A stretch of 64,000 nt of DNA from Diplonema japonicum (taxonomy: Eukaryota; Euglenozoa; Diplonemea; Diplonemida; Diplonemidae), in the NCBI GenBank assembly GCA_964019335.1, contig OZ025655.1, positions 716,792-780,791 on the forward strand, read 5' to 3'. Below, piece by piece: positions 56,536-64,000 of this stretch. The notes beneath the pieces were generated by a model. The model was not told where the DNA came from and did not search any database. It saw nothing but the letters and a program-made list of their open reading frames with translations. The position numbers and the translations under genes are program-made. Numbering within the stretch: position 1 is the stretch's first letter; the number at the start of each line of letters is the position of its first letter.

Positions 56536-59500
56536 TCATTTAGAATAGCACCACGCGAGCGTCATTGTTACTACTAGGAGGGTAACATGGACAGAACAAG
56601 ACCGGCTGGGGGGCGGGGGCGGTGCCGTGAGGTCGTACTCTGTCACCCAGAAATCTGAAGCTGTGAAGAGGGATGTCTTGTGCGGATAGAGGCTGTGCTG
56701 GTGGTGTGAGCCGATCACAAACCGCAGAGATCCCATGGGCGGTGTTTGTGCAAAAAGCTTGTTGAGGTACTTAGACTCAGAGATAATGTCGCTGTCACTG
56801 AGTTGCTCGGCTACGTCAAGTAGCCGCCTTCTGTACGCGTGCACCACATCGGGTGTAAGGCCATCGGCAATGTCGGTGCCCAGGGCCTCACACCTGGCGA
56901 TGTACGTCTGACCAGCACGGCTGGTGAAGCACTGGCACAATGCATAATCTCGCAGCCCACTGGTCACTTTCACTGTCCTGAAAAACTTCTCAGCAAATTC
57001 TAGCGTGTCGCCCACATTCCCGCAATGGTCGGCGTAGTACATCACACTCCCCGTTTCGTCACACCCGATACCCGAGGAGTACGCCAGACCCTTATTCCAT
57101 GACTTTACAAAAGGTGTGTGAGCTCCACCACCACACCATGCCTTCGCAGCCAGCAGCATTTTTGCCTCGGCATCTGTCATGCTGGCCTTGCTCATGGAGG
57201 GTGCCGGCATCTTGTGTACCACGACGCCTTGTGTCGACGATGTGTGCAGCAGCCCTACGTGATCCCTAACGTTTGCATTCCCATTCCTGCGCCGCCACCT
57301 GTTGTCCACGCACTTCTCGTGGGGCACTGTAAGTGACTCTCGCTTCTCGGGCAGCTTGTCGATAACAGCCTGCAACACCACCTGTACGCCCTTCACATGC
57401 TCGTTACCGGTGATGATGTACCCGCGGCAGTTCTGTCGCCTGCTTACTATATCCAACATCTCCTTCCATTCGTCCAAGGTTTCCTTTGGTTCCTTCGCCA
57501 CATCGGCACTGAACACCTCGCACTGCTCTTGCCATTCATATGGCACACCCTCGCCCTCTGGCATTTGGTGCAAAAGGTCCAACAGATCAGCAGCAATGTT
57601 GAACCCAGAGGAAATAAGCTCGTCCTTCAGCACACGCAAGTCTGAAATCAGCCGGACCCTGTTCAAAAAGCACAACACATCTTTTTCTGGGGTGGCAAGC
57701 TGGTACTTCAGGCGTAGGAAGCAGTATTCTTGGAGGAGGCAGCACTCTGCAAACAGTTTGTGGTAATTGTGTTGCTGTCGATATGCCCCTGCAAGGGACG
57801 TTCCCCAAAACTCGGCACGGGACTTCATCACATCTTTTGCTTCCCGGAGTTGCTCGTTGATGATGTCTCTGATGCGTGGTAGGTTGTCCACATCCCATAG
57901 AGGCGTGCACAACACGGCCTCGCACCATTCTGCAGCAGAGCTTACCTCAGAAGACTTCAGACCAGCACCGCGTACCACTACCTCAACTCTGTCTGTGCTC
58001 GAGCTAACAGACATGTACGAGTCGATGTAGAGAATCTCTTGCTGGATGCGCCCACCGTACACATCATACGGTATCCGTGTACCTTTCAACCATACTCCGT
58101 AGGAGTGCAGGGTGGGCAGCACCACCATGTGCATCGCTAGGCGTGGCGGGATGTCTCTAACTGAGAGCGCGTATCCAAAGTAGCAACACTCGTTGAGCTC
58201 TGGCACAGAGCATGTTAAGATGGAGCCCAGAACCTCGTACTGCAACACAGGATCGAAAGTCATAGGGGGATTAGATGTGAAAGGCGGCTGCTCTGTGATG
58301 CTAGTGTTCGCATCTATCTCGTCCACAGCTCTCTCGTAGTCAGCACGGTACTGCTCGGGAGACACTGACAGTTGTTCCATAAATGACCGGCACCTTTCTT
58401 CCGTCTTGCTGCGATCACTTTCGTGCTGCTCAGGGGATGCCTTGCAAACCACGACGCAAGGCTCGCGCTCGTGCAACCCCCATTTTGTCAAATATTCGCC
58501 CCAGAAGTTTTCTCCAGTACTTAGGAGCTCCTCGATGGCAGCAGCCTCCTTGTCGAACGTAAGCTCGACATTTGAGTCCTTCGTGAACTCGACTGCTTTA
58601 TCCAAGAAAGACACCCACTCCCCATAGTGTCCGCGTACACCGAATTCAGGCGGGTGTTGTAAGAATTCAACAGAGTGTTTCAGAAGACACTGCACCCTGC
58701 AGAACACACGGATGTTGAATGAGTTCAGCTGATCGGAGTTATCCCTCCAAGAGATCACCTCTTCCAAGCCATCCTTTACCTTTTGTTTTAGGCTTGCAAC
58801 GCAGCTAGGGGTGATGCTCGAGGACTTAACCCCTTCAAAAGACACAATGAGTGACAAGCCCTTTTCTTCATTGACAGACGCCGTAACGCTTGTGGCCTCG
58901 GTGTCGAGCAGTGTGCTGTACAGTGTCGATGTGTCGCCATCAGCGAAGAGGACAACGAAAATGAGTAGCAGTGCGTAGTCGATCCAGCCGTCTTCTTGCT
59001 CCGAGAGGGTGTACGGCAGTATACCAGGCCAGCAGAATATGATCTTTCCCGGCTCGTGAGGGTTTAGGTGTGCGAAGGTAGACTCCATGTATGTCCCGTC
59101 AGGGACGGGTGCTGGTGGTGGGAAGTTCATCTCTACCCTGGGCGGTTGGCCCACCGTAGGTTCTGTTGTCAGGTGCGGGATGCCCTTTGGGCTCATTCCA
59201 AGAAGCAAACCGTTCAACTTAGTCAGGACTGTCCTGAAGTCGTCCGATGTCGCAACCACGATGCCCATGTTCTCCAAGTGGTAGCATTCGGCATGAAAGT
59301 CACGCAACCTCTCAGGTGTCAGTGTGCGTATCGCTTCTGGAGACCCTCCCTGCTCCCAGGAAAGGGGATGTTTAGAACCGTAGATGCACTTGTAGACATG
59401 GGCGTAGGCAACATGAGACGCGTGCTGGAAGGCACCCACCTGTTCCATATATACAGTGCCCTTCTCTTCTGCGCATTCTTTGTCCGTGATCACCATGTGC

Positions 59501-59895
59501 CGTACCTCGTGCTGGATCTCTACATCGCTGAAGTCCGGTTCGAGTAGCGCTTTGATCTTCTCGGTGAGGATTTGGTAGAGTGCGTCGCCCTCCCCTAAGG
59601 TCTGAACTGTGAACATGGTCCGCTTCCGTTCTGTGAAGGCCGTCGCGGTGGCCAGAGAGACTTCTTCAAACGTTCGTACGTACTTCGCGCGCTTCCCCTT
59701 CCCCAGCAGCAGGTGTTCCAGTGTGTGAGCCTCGCCAGCATCGCTTCGTGAAGGGGTGTTCACATAAATCAGTGCTTGCGGCACAAACTTTAAATCCAGC
59801 ACATCAACAGTGAACCCTGTCTTCTTGTGCCACATTCTGTGTCCGTATGTCTTGCCCCTCTTGCTGTACCGACACACCCCCGTCCATTCGTCCAT
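56536..59895 (-). CDS. M16C-family metalloprotease (PreP/falcilysin-type)
   Basis: Large zinc protease of 1119 residues, a length typical of M16C enzymes. The inverted zinc-binding motif is at residues 57-61 (HTLEH, within GEAHTLEHLLLG), and a downstream Glu in DVEIQHEVRHM probably is the third ligand. Two homologous halves are joined by a linker (about 520-560), forming the enclosed cage in which short peptides are degraded; PreP clears presequences in mitochondria or plastids, falcilysin in the food vacuole. No clear targeting peptide is visible. The end carries a hydrophobic segment (VHVTLLVVTMTLAWC) of uncertain meaning, possibly a tail anchor. The start is 6 nt after GCCACAGCACACAG. Confidence 0.9.
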   Translation of the reverse strand: MDEWTGVCRYSKRGKTYGHRMWHKKTGFTVDVLDLKFVPQALIYVNTPSRSDAGEAHTLEHLLLGKGKRAKYVRTFEEVSLATATAFTERKRTMFTVQTLGEGDALYQILTEKIKALLEPDFSDVEIQHEVRHMVITDKECAEEKGTVYMEQVGAFQHASHVAYAHVYKCIYGSKHPLSWEQGGSPEAIRTLTPERLRDFHAECYHLENMGIVVATSDDFRTVLTKLNGLLLGMSPKGIPHLTTEPTVGQPPRVEMNFPPPAPVPDGTYMESTFAHLNPHEPGKIIFCWPGILPYTLSEQEDGWIDYALLLIFVVLFADGDTSTLYSTLLDTEATSVTASVNEEKGLSLIVSFEGVKSSSITPSCVASLKQKVKDGLEEVISWRDNSDQLNSFNIRVFCRVQCLLKHSVEFLQHPPEFGVRGHYGEWVSFLDKAVEFTKDSNVELTFDKEAAAIEELLSTGENFWGEYLTKWGLHEREPCVVVCKASPEQHESDRSKTEERCRSFMEQLSVSPEQYRADYERAVDEIDANTSITEQPPFTSNPPMTFDPVLQYEVLGSILTCSVPELNECCYFGYALSVRDIPPRLAMHMVVLPTLHSYGVWLKGTRIPYDVYGGRIQQEILYIDSYMSVSSSTDRVEVVVRGAGLKSSEVSSAAEWCEAVLCTPLWDVDNLPRIRDIINEQLREAKDVMKSRAEFWGTSLAGAYRQQHNYHKLFAECCLLQEYCFLRLKYQLATPEKDVLCFLNRVRLISDLRVLKDELISSGFNIAADLLDLLHQMPEGEGVPYEWQEQCEVFSADVAKEPKETLDEWKEMLDIVSRRQNCRGYIITGNEHVKGVQVVLQAVIDKLPEKRESLTVPHEKCVDNRWRRRNGNANVRDHVGLLHTSSTQGVVVHKMPAPSMSKASMTDAEAKMLLAAKAWCGGGAHTPFVKSWNKGLAYSSGIGCDETGSVMYYADHCGNVGDTLEFAEKFFRTVKVTSGLRDYALCQCFTSRAGQTYIARCEALGTDIADGLTPDVVHAYRRRLLDVAEQLSDSDIISESKYLNKLFAQTPPMGSLRFVIGSHHQHSLYPHKTSLFTASDFWVTEYDLTAPPPPPSRSCSVHVTLLVVTMTLAWCYSK

Positions 59896-59901
59896 TGTAT
59901 C

Positions 59902-59930
59902 CTGTGTGCTGTGGCAAAGGTAGATAAGTT
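59902..59930 (-). promoter_or_regulatory. probable trans-splice acceptor for the M16C gene
   Basis: Minus-strand ACCTTTGCCACAGCACACAG ends at 59902, leaving a 6-nt leader before the ATG at 59895. Confidence 0.6.
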
Positions 59931-60043
59931 GTCACTGAGTACATGATACATGAGGACTTTTGAATTCAACCAAACAACAACGTGCATCAGCAGTAAAGGG
60001 TACAGGCAGCGTGGGTTAGATAAGGCCGCCTGTGGAACTGAGA

Positions 60044-61315
60044 TTATTGTACTCTAGTCTTCTTTTTCATTTTTGTCTTGGTACTTGGGATAGGTGGTGT
60101 CCAAGACGGGGAGGGAAGAGAATATGTTGGCTCCGGCTGTGGGTCGCCAGATGCAGAATCGTAGCCACTGGTGGCACGCACAGTGAGGTCAGAGTTCCTG
60201 ATGAGGTGCACCATAAGCTTCGAGATGTTACGCGTGTCGTCGATGCCAGAGTGGTGCCGTCCCTCCAAGGACAGCTTCTGATGCGACAGCATCTGGGCCA
60301 TTCCGTACTGGCGCCTTCCCCGCAAGTGCTTCTCGGCAAACAGCTCCTTTATGTTGCACCATCTTTTCAGCCACACAGGCAGGGTAGGCAGCTTCTTGTT
60401 GAGCACCTCTGCCCGAAGCGCAGTGCGCAGGTCGTAGTTCCCGCAGGTCACGACCACCACGTCGCCCTTCAAGCTGAGGCTGCCGACCCACTTGATGAAG
60501 TCTTTCAGTACCCTGTCAATGGGGTGTGCTTCGTCGACCTGTTGCTGGGTGATGCCGCAGCTCTCTTTGCAGAAGTCGCTGAGCTGCGCCGCAGTCGTAG
60601 GCCGCACGTACTTATGGTACTCTGCCACAGGCTCGAGCGTGGCGGCGTCGACAACAACGCAGGGGAACTCAACAATTTCCCACTTCATGGAGTCCCTGCA
60701 GTGCCCGCTTGCTTCGAAGTCCATGACGAGGTAGTGGCTGTACCGCAGCTTGGGGGGCGGCGGGGGAGGAAGCTCGCCCATGAGGTGGTGGACACCTGTA
60801 ACTAAAACGTGTTTCATGTGCCCCTGCGCTCCAGGGACGGTCTTCTCTGAGACGCCCGCCACAAGAAGCGTCGTAAGGCCGGGTATCGATTGCAGGAAGT
60901 GAGAGACAGCGCTGCTGTGCAGAGCCATGTTTTCGGGGACAGCGTCCCACAAGAAGAGGACAGGCTTGTTCCCTTCTATTACTTCATGGCACGTGTCTGC
61001 AGGCTTCTGGAAGGGCGGGTGCTTCATGTTCCCTGTGAGTGCGTATGACACTGTGGCCTCTGTCCCCCGGCCCGTGTTCGGTAGACTTGAGTTAAGTGCG
61101 ATCACAGCATCGCAGCTGTCCACGTTCTCACGGTCCCTGCCTGCATACGTTGTGGATGTGCCCTGGACGAACCCGTATGTCTTGTCTGCGCCGTAGTGCC
61201 CCACGCCCCCTGTGGGGAGCCCTAACAGCTTTGCTCCAATCATCCCGCCCAGGTCAGCACCATGCGTGCCACCGCTTATGACACGGAAAGACTTCATCTT
61301 TGTGGATCCCTTCAT
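60044..61315 (-). CDS. fusion of SLOG (molybdenum-carrier-like) domain with DEDDh 3'-5' exonuclease
   Basis: Protein of 423 residues. The N-terminal domain (about 7-170) begins FRVISGGTHGADLGGMIGAK and continues with LLGLPTGG, then YAGRDRENVDSCDAVIALNS and TGRGTEATVSYAL, the pattern of SLOG/putative molybdenum-carrier Rossmann-like proteins. Such domains bind nucleotide-derived ligands. The C-terminal domain (about 185-375) is an ERI-1/RNase T-like exonuclease: LVMDFEASG (Asp and Glu), CGNYDLRTALRAEVL (Asp) and RHHSGIDDTRNISKLM (His and Asp), so the full DEDDh set is present. A Pro/Ser/Lys tail follows. RNA 3'-end trimming coupled to nucleotide sensing is a reasonable inference. Starts at 61315 or 61297 are both possible; the second follows a pyrimidine tract and CCACAAAG. 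The divergent plus-strand gene starts 174 nt away. Confidence 0.85.
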   Translation of the reverse strand: MKGSTKMKSFRVISGGTHGADLGGMIGAKLLGLPTGGVGHYGADKTYGFVQGTSTTYAGRDRENVDSCDAVIALNSSLPNTGRGTEATVSYALTGNMKHPPFQKPADTCHEVIEGNKPVLFLWDAVPENMALHSSAVSHFLQSIPGLTTLLVAGVSEKTVPGAQGHMKHVLVTGVHHLMGELPPPPPPKLRYSHYLVMDFEASGHCRDSMKWEIVEFPCVVVDAATLEPVAEYHKYVRPTTAAQLSDFCKESCGITQQQVDEAHPIDRVLKDFIKWVGSLSLKGDVVVVTCGNYDLRTALRAEVLNKKLPTLPVWLKRWCNIKELFAEKHLRGRRQYGMAQMLSHQKLSLEGRHHSGIDDTRNISKLMVHLIRNSDLTVRATSGYDSASGDPQPEPTYSLPSPSWTPPIPSTKTKMKKKTRVQ

Positions 61316-61488
61316 TGTAGGGGGAAAAAAAAAGTAAGTAACTCTCATCTCTCATCGGCTGGTATATTTTATTACTTTTTTTTCCAACGTGTAAGGTACC
61401 GAACGTTTCTAGTTCTTTAAGGCGACCCACCCCCCACTTGAACTCCCTCGCGAGTCCCGCCCCTGTTTGCATTCCCCCAAAAGAAAAA

Positions 61489-61851
61489 ATGACTGACACA
61501 GCAGCAAGGCTGGACGCGGAATGGGCGGAGTTGCTCCTGAAGACAGACAGGGAGGGCAAGAACTCTTCGGTGTTCACATTAGACGCCGACGCGCTGAAAA
61601 TGCTAGTGGGTGTGCCAGATTTGGTGCTGAAGGCAGTTAGAAAGCGAAAGAGGATCAGGTTGTCCTCGGCATTGGTGGTAGTGAAGCAGTTGATGTCCTC
61701 CACCACGGACGAGGAGTTCAAGCGCCTTGAAGGTGGCCAGAAGGCACACCTTCCGCAGGATATGTTGCCCCCCATGCTCCCCCTGCACATGACCCGCTGG
61801 ATATGCAAATTGCCCAACTACAGCAGCAGCTTGACACAATTAATTGTCTGA
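61489..61851 (+). CDS. small plus-strand protein, unknown
   Basis: Protein of 120 residues and the only convincing plus-strand gene seen. Mostly helical and charged: TAARLDAEWAELLLKTDREG, DADALKMLVGVPDLVLKAV, SALVVVKQLMSSTTDEEFK, with alternating Leu/Val and Lys/Arg. Composition on the opposite strand is Ser/Ala/Phe-biased, as expected for an antisense shadow. A short upstream pyrimidine tract (CCCCTGTTTGCATTCCCCC) ends CAAAAG before the start, again acceptor-like. The C-terminal residues after MTRWICKLP could belong to another exon. No family assigned. It is transcribed away from the SLOG-exonuclease gene. Confidence 0.6.
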   Translation: MTDTAARLDAEWAELLLKTDREGKNSSVFTLDADALKMLVGVPDLVLKAVRKRKRIRLSSALVVVKQLMSSTTDEEFKRLEGGQKAHLPQDMLPPMLPLHMTRWICKLPNYSSSLTQLIV

Positions 61852-62170
61852 TATGTTATAGCAGATCATCAAATAAAGAAATGGAGGAGAAGCAAGGAGG
61901 GGGGGGCGATGGAAGGCTTTTTTTCCTTTTTTCTTCTTCTTTAGAAAAAAGAACGCACACAAGCAGCATACGCAAAGTAAGTATTTAGTCAGTTTTCTTT
62001 TTCTTTTTTTTTTTTATTATACTATATGTTTCCCTTCATTTCGTCAGCCCCCTTTTGTTACTAATCATGGGTGAAAAAAGTTAAATTGAAGAAAAGTACC
62101 TTAACAAAAGGGGAATAAAAAAAAGTGGAGAGGGGGGAGGGGAAACGTTAAGATAGAGACCTTTTTTTTT
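61852..62170. other. intergenic region between convergent genes
   Basis: About 320 nt between a plus-strand stop and a minus-strand stop, with short A/G and T runs (for example 62006-62016). No gene seen. Confidence 0.7.
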
Positions 62171-62968
62171 TCAACCGCAAATAAAAACCGCCCCTTCATG
62201 CACACCAAGCTCGTAGAGCACGGCACCGGGTGTGAAGAGCTCTGTCTCCTTGTAGGACAACAATACTTCGGATGGTTTGCAGTTTTTTCTAATATAAGTT
62301 TTTGTTCCCCCCCCCACCATCCTTTCTTTAACATACTCTTTAGCAACTGCGATCTTCAGTGCAGAAACTGTTTCATGAAGTGCTAAGGAAACAGAGCACA
62401 CCGCACCGTCCTGCGACTTAACATAAAGCGTGACGGGGCCCGTCTTGGTGGGGATGAGGAATAACGTCGCGCCATCAATAATGTTGGCATCACACAGCAG
62501 TGTGTGGTCTTCCACAGGAAGGCTGTTGTAGTTAATCTTGTTGGGACGGGGTACCGATTGTGGGAAGCGTGTCTTGACGATCCCCATCGTCTCGTTTGGC
62601 ACAGCATGCACTTCGATCGATCTGTTCTCAGAAATGATTTTCACAGTCAGCTTCATGGTGGTGTCCGAGGAGCTGAAGGCCAGTCTCTGGTTGACATTGG
62701 CTGACTCCCTTATGTCCTTCATGTCCTTTGCCCTTTTGTAGATCTGTTTCCTCACCAGACGGGGGATGTCTTCGGGGAGATCGCCTTCCTCGATTATCTT
62801 GAAGGCAGCCAGTGTCATGACGCCCTCTGCGTTGAGCCGCCCCTGCCACTCCAGCAGCCCCATTTCGTTAAGAACGTCCCACAGCCCCTTGTCCCCTGAC
62901 GTGGCTTGCAGTCCTGCTGGCATCGCGGGTGCTGAGCTCATCGCTGTTTCACCGCAGTCGTACCCCAT
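62171..62968 (-). CDS. SAM-like domain plus two ubiquitin-like domains, probably two exons
   Basis: Protein of 249 residues if spliced (265 if not). Residues about 28-85 form a SAM-like helical domain (LWDVLNEMGLLEWQGRLNAEGVM fits the LxxLGLxxYxxxF pattern, then LVRKQIYKRAKDM). Two ubiquitin-like folds follow: about 103-178 (LTVKIISENRSIEVHAVPNE, IDGATLFLI) and about 180-249 (VTLYVKSQDGAVCSVSLALH, LYELGVHEGAVFICG). A 48-nt segment at 62289-62336 starts GTATGTTA and ends TTAG and lies in the second ubiquitin-like domain. It encodes an insert with a Gly run; removing it restores the usual ubiquitin spacing. No di-Gly terminus, so a non-conjugated adaptor is inferred. Confidence 0.75.
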   Translation of the reverse strand: MGYDCGETAMSSAPAMPAGLQATSGDKGLWDVLNEMGLLEWQGRLNAEGVMTLAAFKIIEEGDLPEDIPRLVRKQIYKRAKDMKDIRESANVNQRLAFSSSDTTMKLTVKIISENRSIEVHAVPNETMGIVKTRFPQSVPRPNKINYNSLPVEDHTLLCDANIIDGATLFLIPTKTGPVTLYVKSQDGAVCSVSLALHETVSALKIAVAKEYVKERMVGGGTKTYIRKNCKPSEVLLSYKETELFTPGAVLYELGVHEGAVFICG

Positions 62969-64000
62969 TTTTTTTTCCCCCTCCCTAAGGGATAGCCAGT
63001 TAGTTGATCATAATCATGAGCACAAAGTTCGTCGTTATGTCGTCAATGGGCAAGGGGTCAATGGGCTGCACAAGAACATGTGGAAGGGTGTCATGAAAAA
63101 AATGAAAGAGAACGAGTTCTGATCTTAAAAAAAGGGGGGAGGGGAGGGGGAGGGGCGCAGGGCGATGGGCGAGGAGAAGGGGGAGGGGGGGGAAGGGGGG
63201 TGAAGTCCATTTTCGCTGATCATGGAGATGATGTTGTAACGACACAGCCCAAGAAGAGAAAGAAGAAATATAAAAAAAAAAAAAAAAAAACCCTCTCCTT
63301 CGTTGGACTTTGGGTTCTTGTTTAACTTTTTTTTTGTTCATTTTCTTTATTCCCCCCCCCCCCCCCCCGGTTCTTTCTTCCCCTGCTGTTGTTGTGTCGT
63401 TACCTTTTCTGGTGGATACCCTTTTATTTTCGTTCTCTCCTTCTCTTTCTTTTTCCAAAAGAAAATACACAAAAATGGTGTTTTCTGAATGTAACTCAGC
63501 TCAGACGATACGCGAGCATGGGACCTGGTAGAATCACTTTGGATTGAATGATCCATGTGCCTGCAGGAGGCCAGCCAACATAGGACACCGCATAAGACTA
63601 GTACCAGAAATATTTCTTGTTCCCTTTTTTTTTTTTGATTGGATAAGTTGGTAGGGCCAGGGAGCCCTGACATCACACTTTTTAAGGCCGTTGTGACCCC
63701 TCCCCCTCTTTTCCCGATGAGTCGAAAAAAAAAACCCCCCCATAGATACATATTCTGTTAAGAGAGATGTAAAGGGAGGTGATTGCCTTAACATGATCTA
63801 GCATTACTGCTAATCAAAAAAGAATTATTATTCATCGCCACAAGGTCGGGTGTTGTAAATCTTTTTTAAACCGTTCAAAGAAGACTCAAGATGTGCCGAC
63901 CACAGTTCTCTGGTATGAAGTGAATTCTCTTTTTTTTTTTCTTTTTTTTCTTTTTTTTCTTTTTTTTTTTTTTTGAATCAAATCATTATTACATTTCACC
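62969..64000. other. right-hand spacer, homopolymer-rich, possible gene remnant at 63000-63122
   Basis: Mostly A/G, C and T runs (G-rich 63130-63210, A run 63273-63290, C run 63352-63368, T runs 63619 and 63930-63975). The island 63000-63122 reads plausibly on either strand: plus HEHKVRRYVVNGQGVNGLHK, continuing to a stop at 63120; minus LVQPIDPLPIDDITTNFVLM, ending at 63000. Neither has a supported start, so no gene is called. Confidence 0.5.

Noticed and set aside
61254-61817. minus-strand frame opposite the plus-strand gene
   Set aside because: Ser/Ala/Phe-rich antisense shadow; the plus strand has the charged, helical composition of a real protein.

Overview
This window is nuclear DNA of a unicellular eukaryote. 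The genes encode eukaryote-only families (spliced ribosomal protein uS11, topoisomerase III-beta, a four-domain voltage-gated channel, SMYD-type SET/MYND, Kelch/F-box, U-box, ZnT6-like and Band-7 proteins). Coding DNA is moderately GC-rich with the standard code. Intergenic DNA is full of A/T runs, often 20 to 60 nt, and G/C runs of about 8 to 20 nt.

Two properties stand out. First, almost every gene is on the minus strand across the window; the only convincing plus-strand gene is a small one at 61489-61851. Many neighbours are only 55 to 160 nt apart, and many start codons sit just downstream of a CA/pyrimidine-rich stretch ending in CAG. This is the layout expected of polycistronic transcription with spliced-leader trans-splicing (inferred; no spliced-leader gene is visible). 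Second, several genes carry very short cis-introns. Nineteen could be reconstructed, most 31 to 49 nt, nearly all starting GTAT and ending AG. A few are longer because they contain a homopolymer or a (CAA)n microsatellite. Unidirectional arrays with likely trans-splicing suggest Euglenozoa or another lineage that trans-splices; the exact group is not established here.

Layout, left to right (genes transcribed right to left unless noted): partial four-domain Ca/Na-type channel (1-4785); ZnT6-like transporter (5233-6395); low-complexity spacer; PIN/PILS-like carrier (7620-8876); ribosomal protein uS11 (9045-9602); 1689-aa protein with degenerate cyclase domains (9708-14777); His-rich small protein (14916-15323); about 4.3 kb of homopolymer-rich spacer; PSP1-domain protein, SET/MYND protein, an unrecognised protein and an SPFH/Band-7 protein (19606-24837); 1.8 kb spacer; F5/8-like protein, RanBP2-zinc-finger protein, Kelch/F-box/propeller protein, MLO-like membrane protein, ZZ-GNAT fusion, small membrane protein, topoisomerase III-beta, small two-exon gene and SelD-N-type oxidoreductase (26678-40096); cytidine deaminase-like gene and a doubtful small gene (40620-41647); WW/U-box protein (42461-44868); a beta-sandwich-like protein, IQ/coiled-coil protein, exostosin-like glycosyltransferase, drug/metabolite-type transporter, RRM protein, PH-like protein, sphingosine/diacylglycerol-kinase-like enzyme, a 77-aa protein, M16C metalloprotease and a SLOG-exonuclease fusion (45906-61315); the plus-strand gene; and a SAM-double-ubiquitin-like protein (62171-62968).

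The genes do not form a functional pathway; they are the mixed cargo typical of constitutive polycistronic units. The most unusual items are the SLOG + ERI-1-like exonuclease fusion, the ZZ + GNAT fusion, the tandem degenerate cyclase domains, the short introns inflated by homopolymers, and the dense head-to-tail packing with acceptor-like sites.
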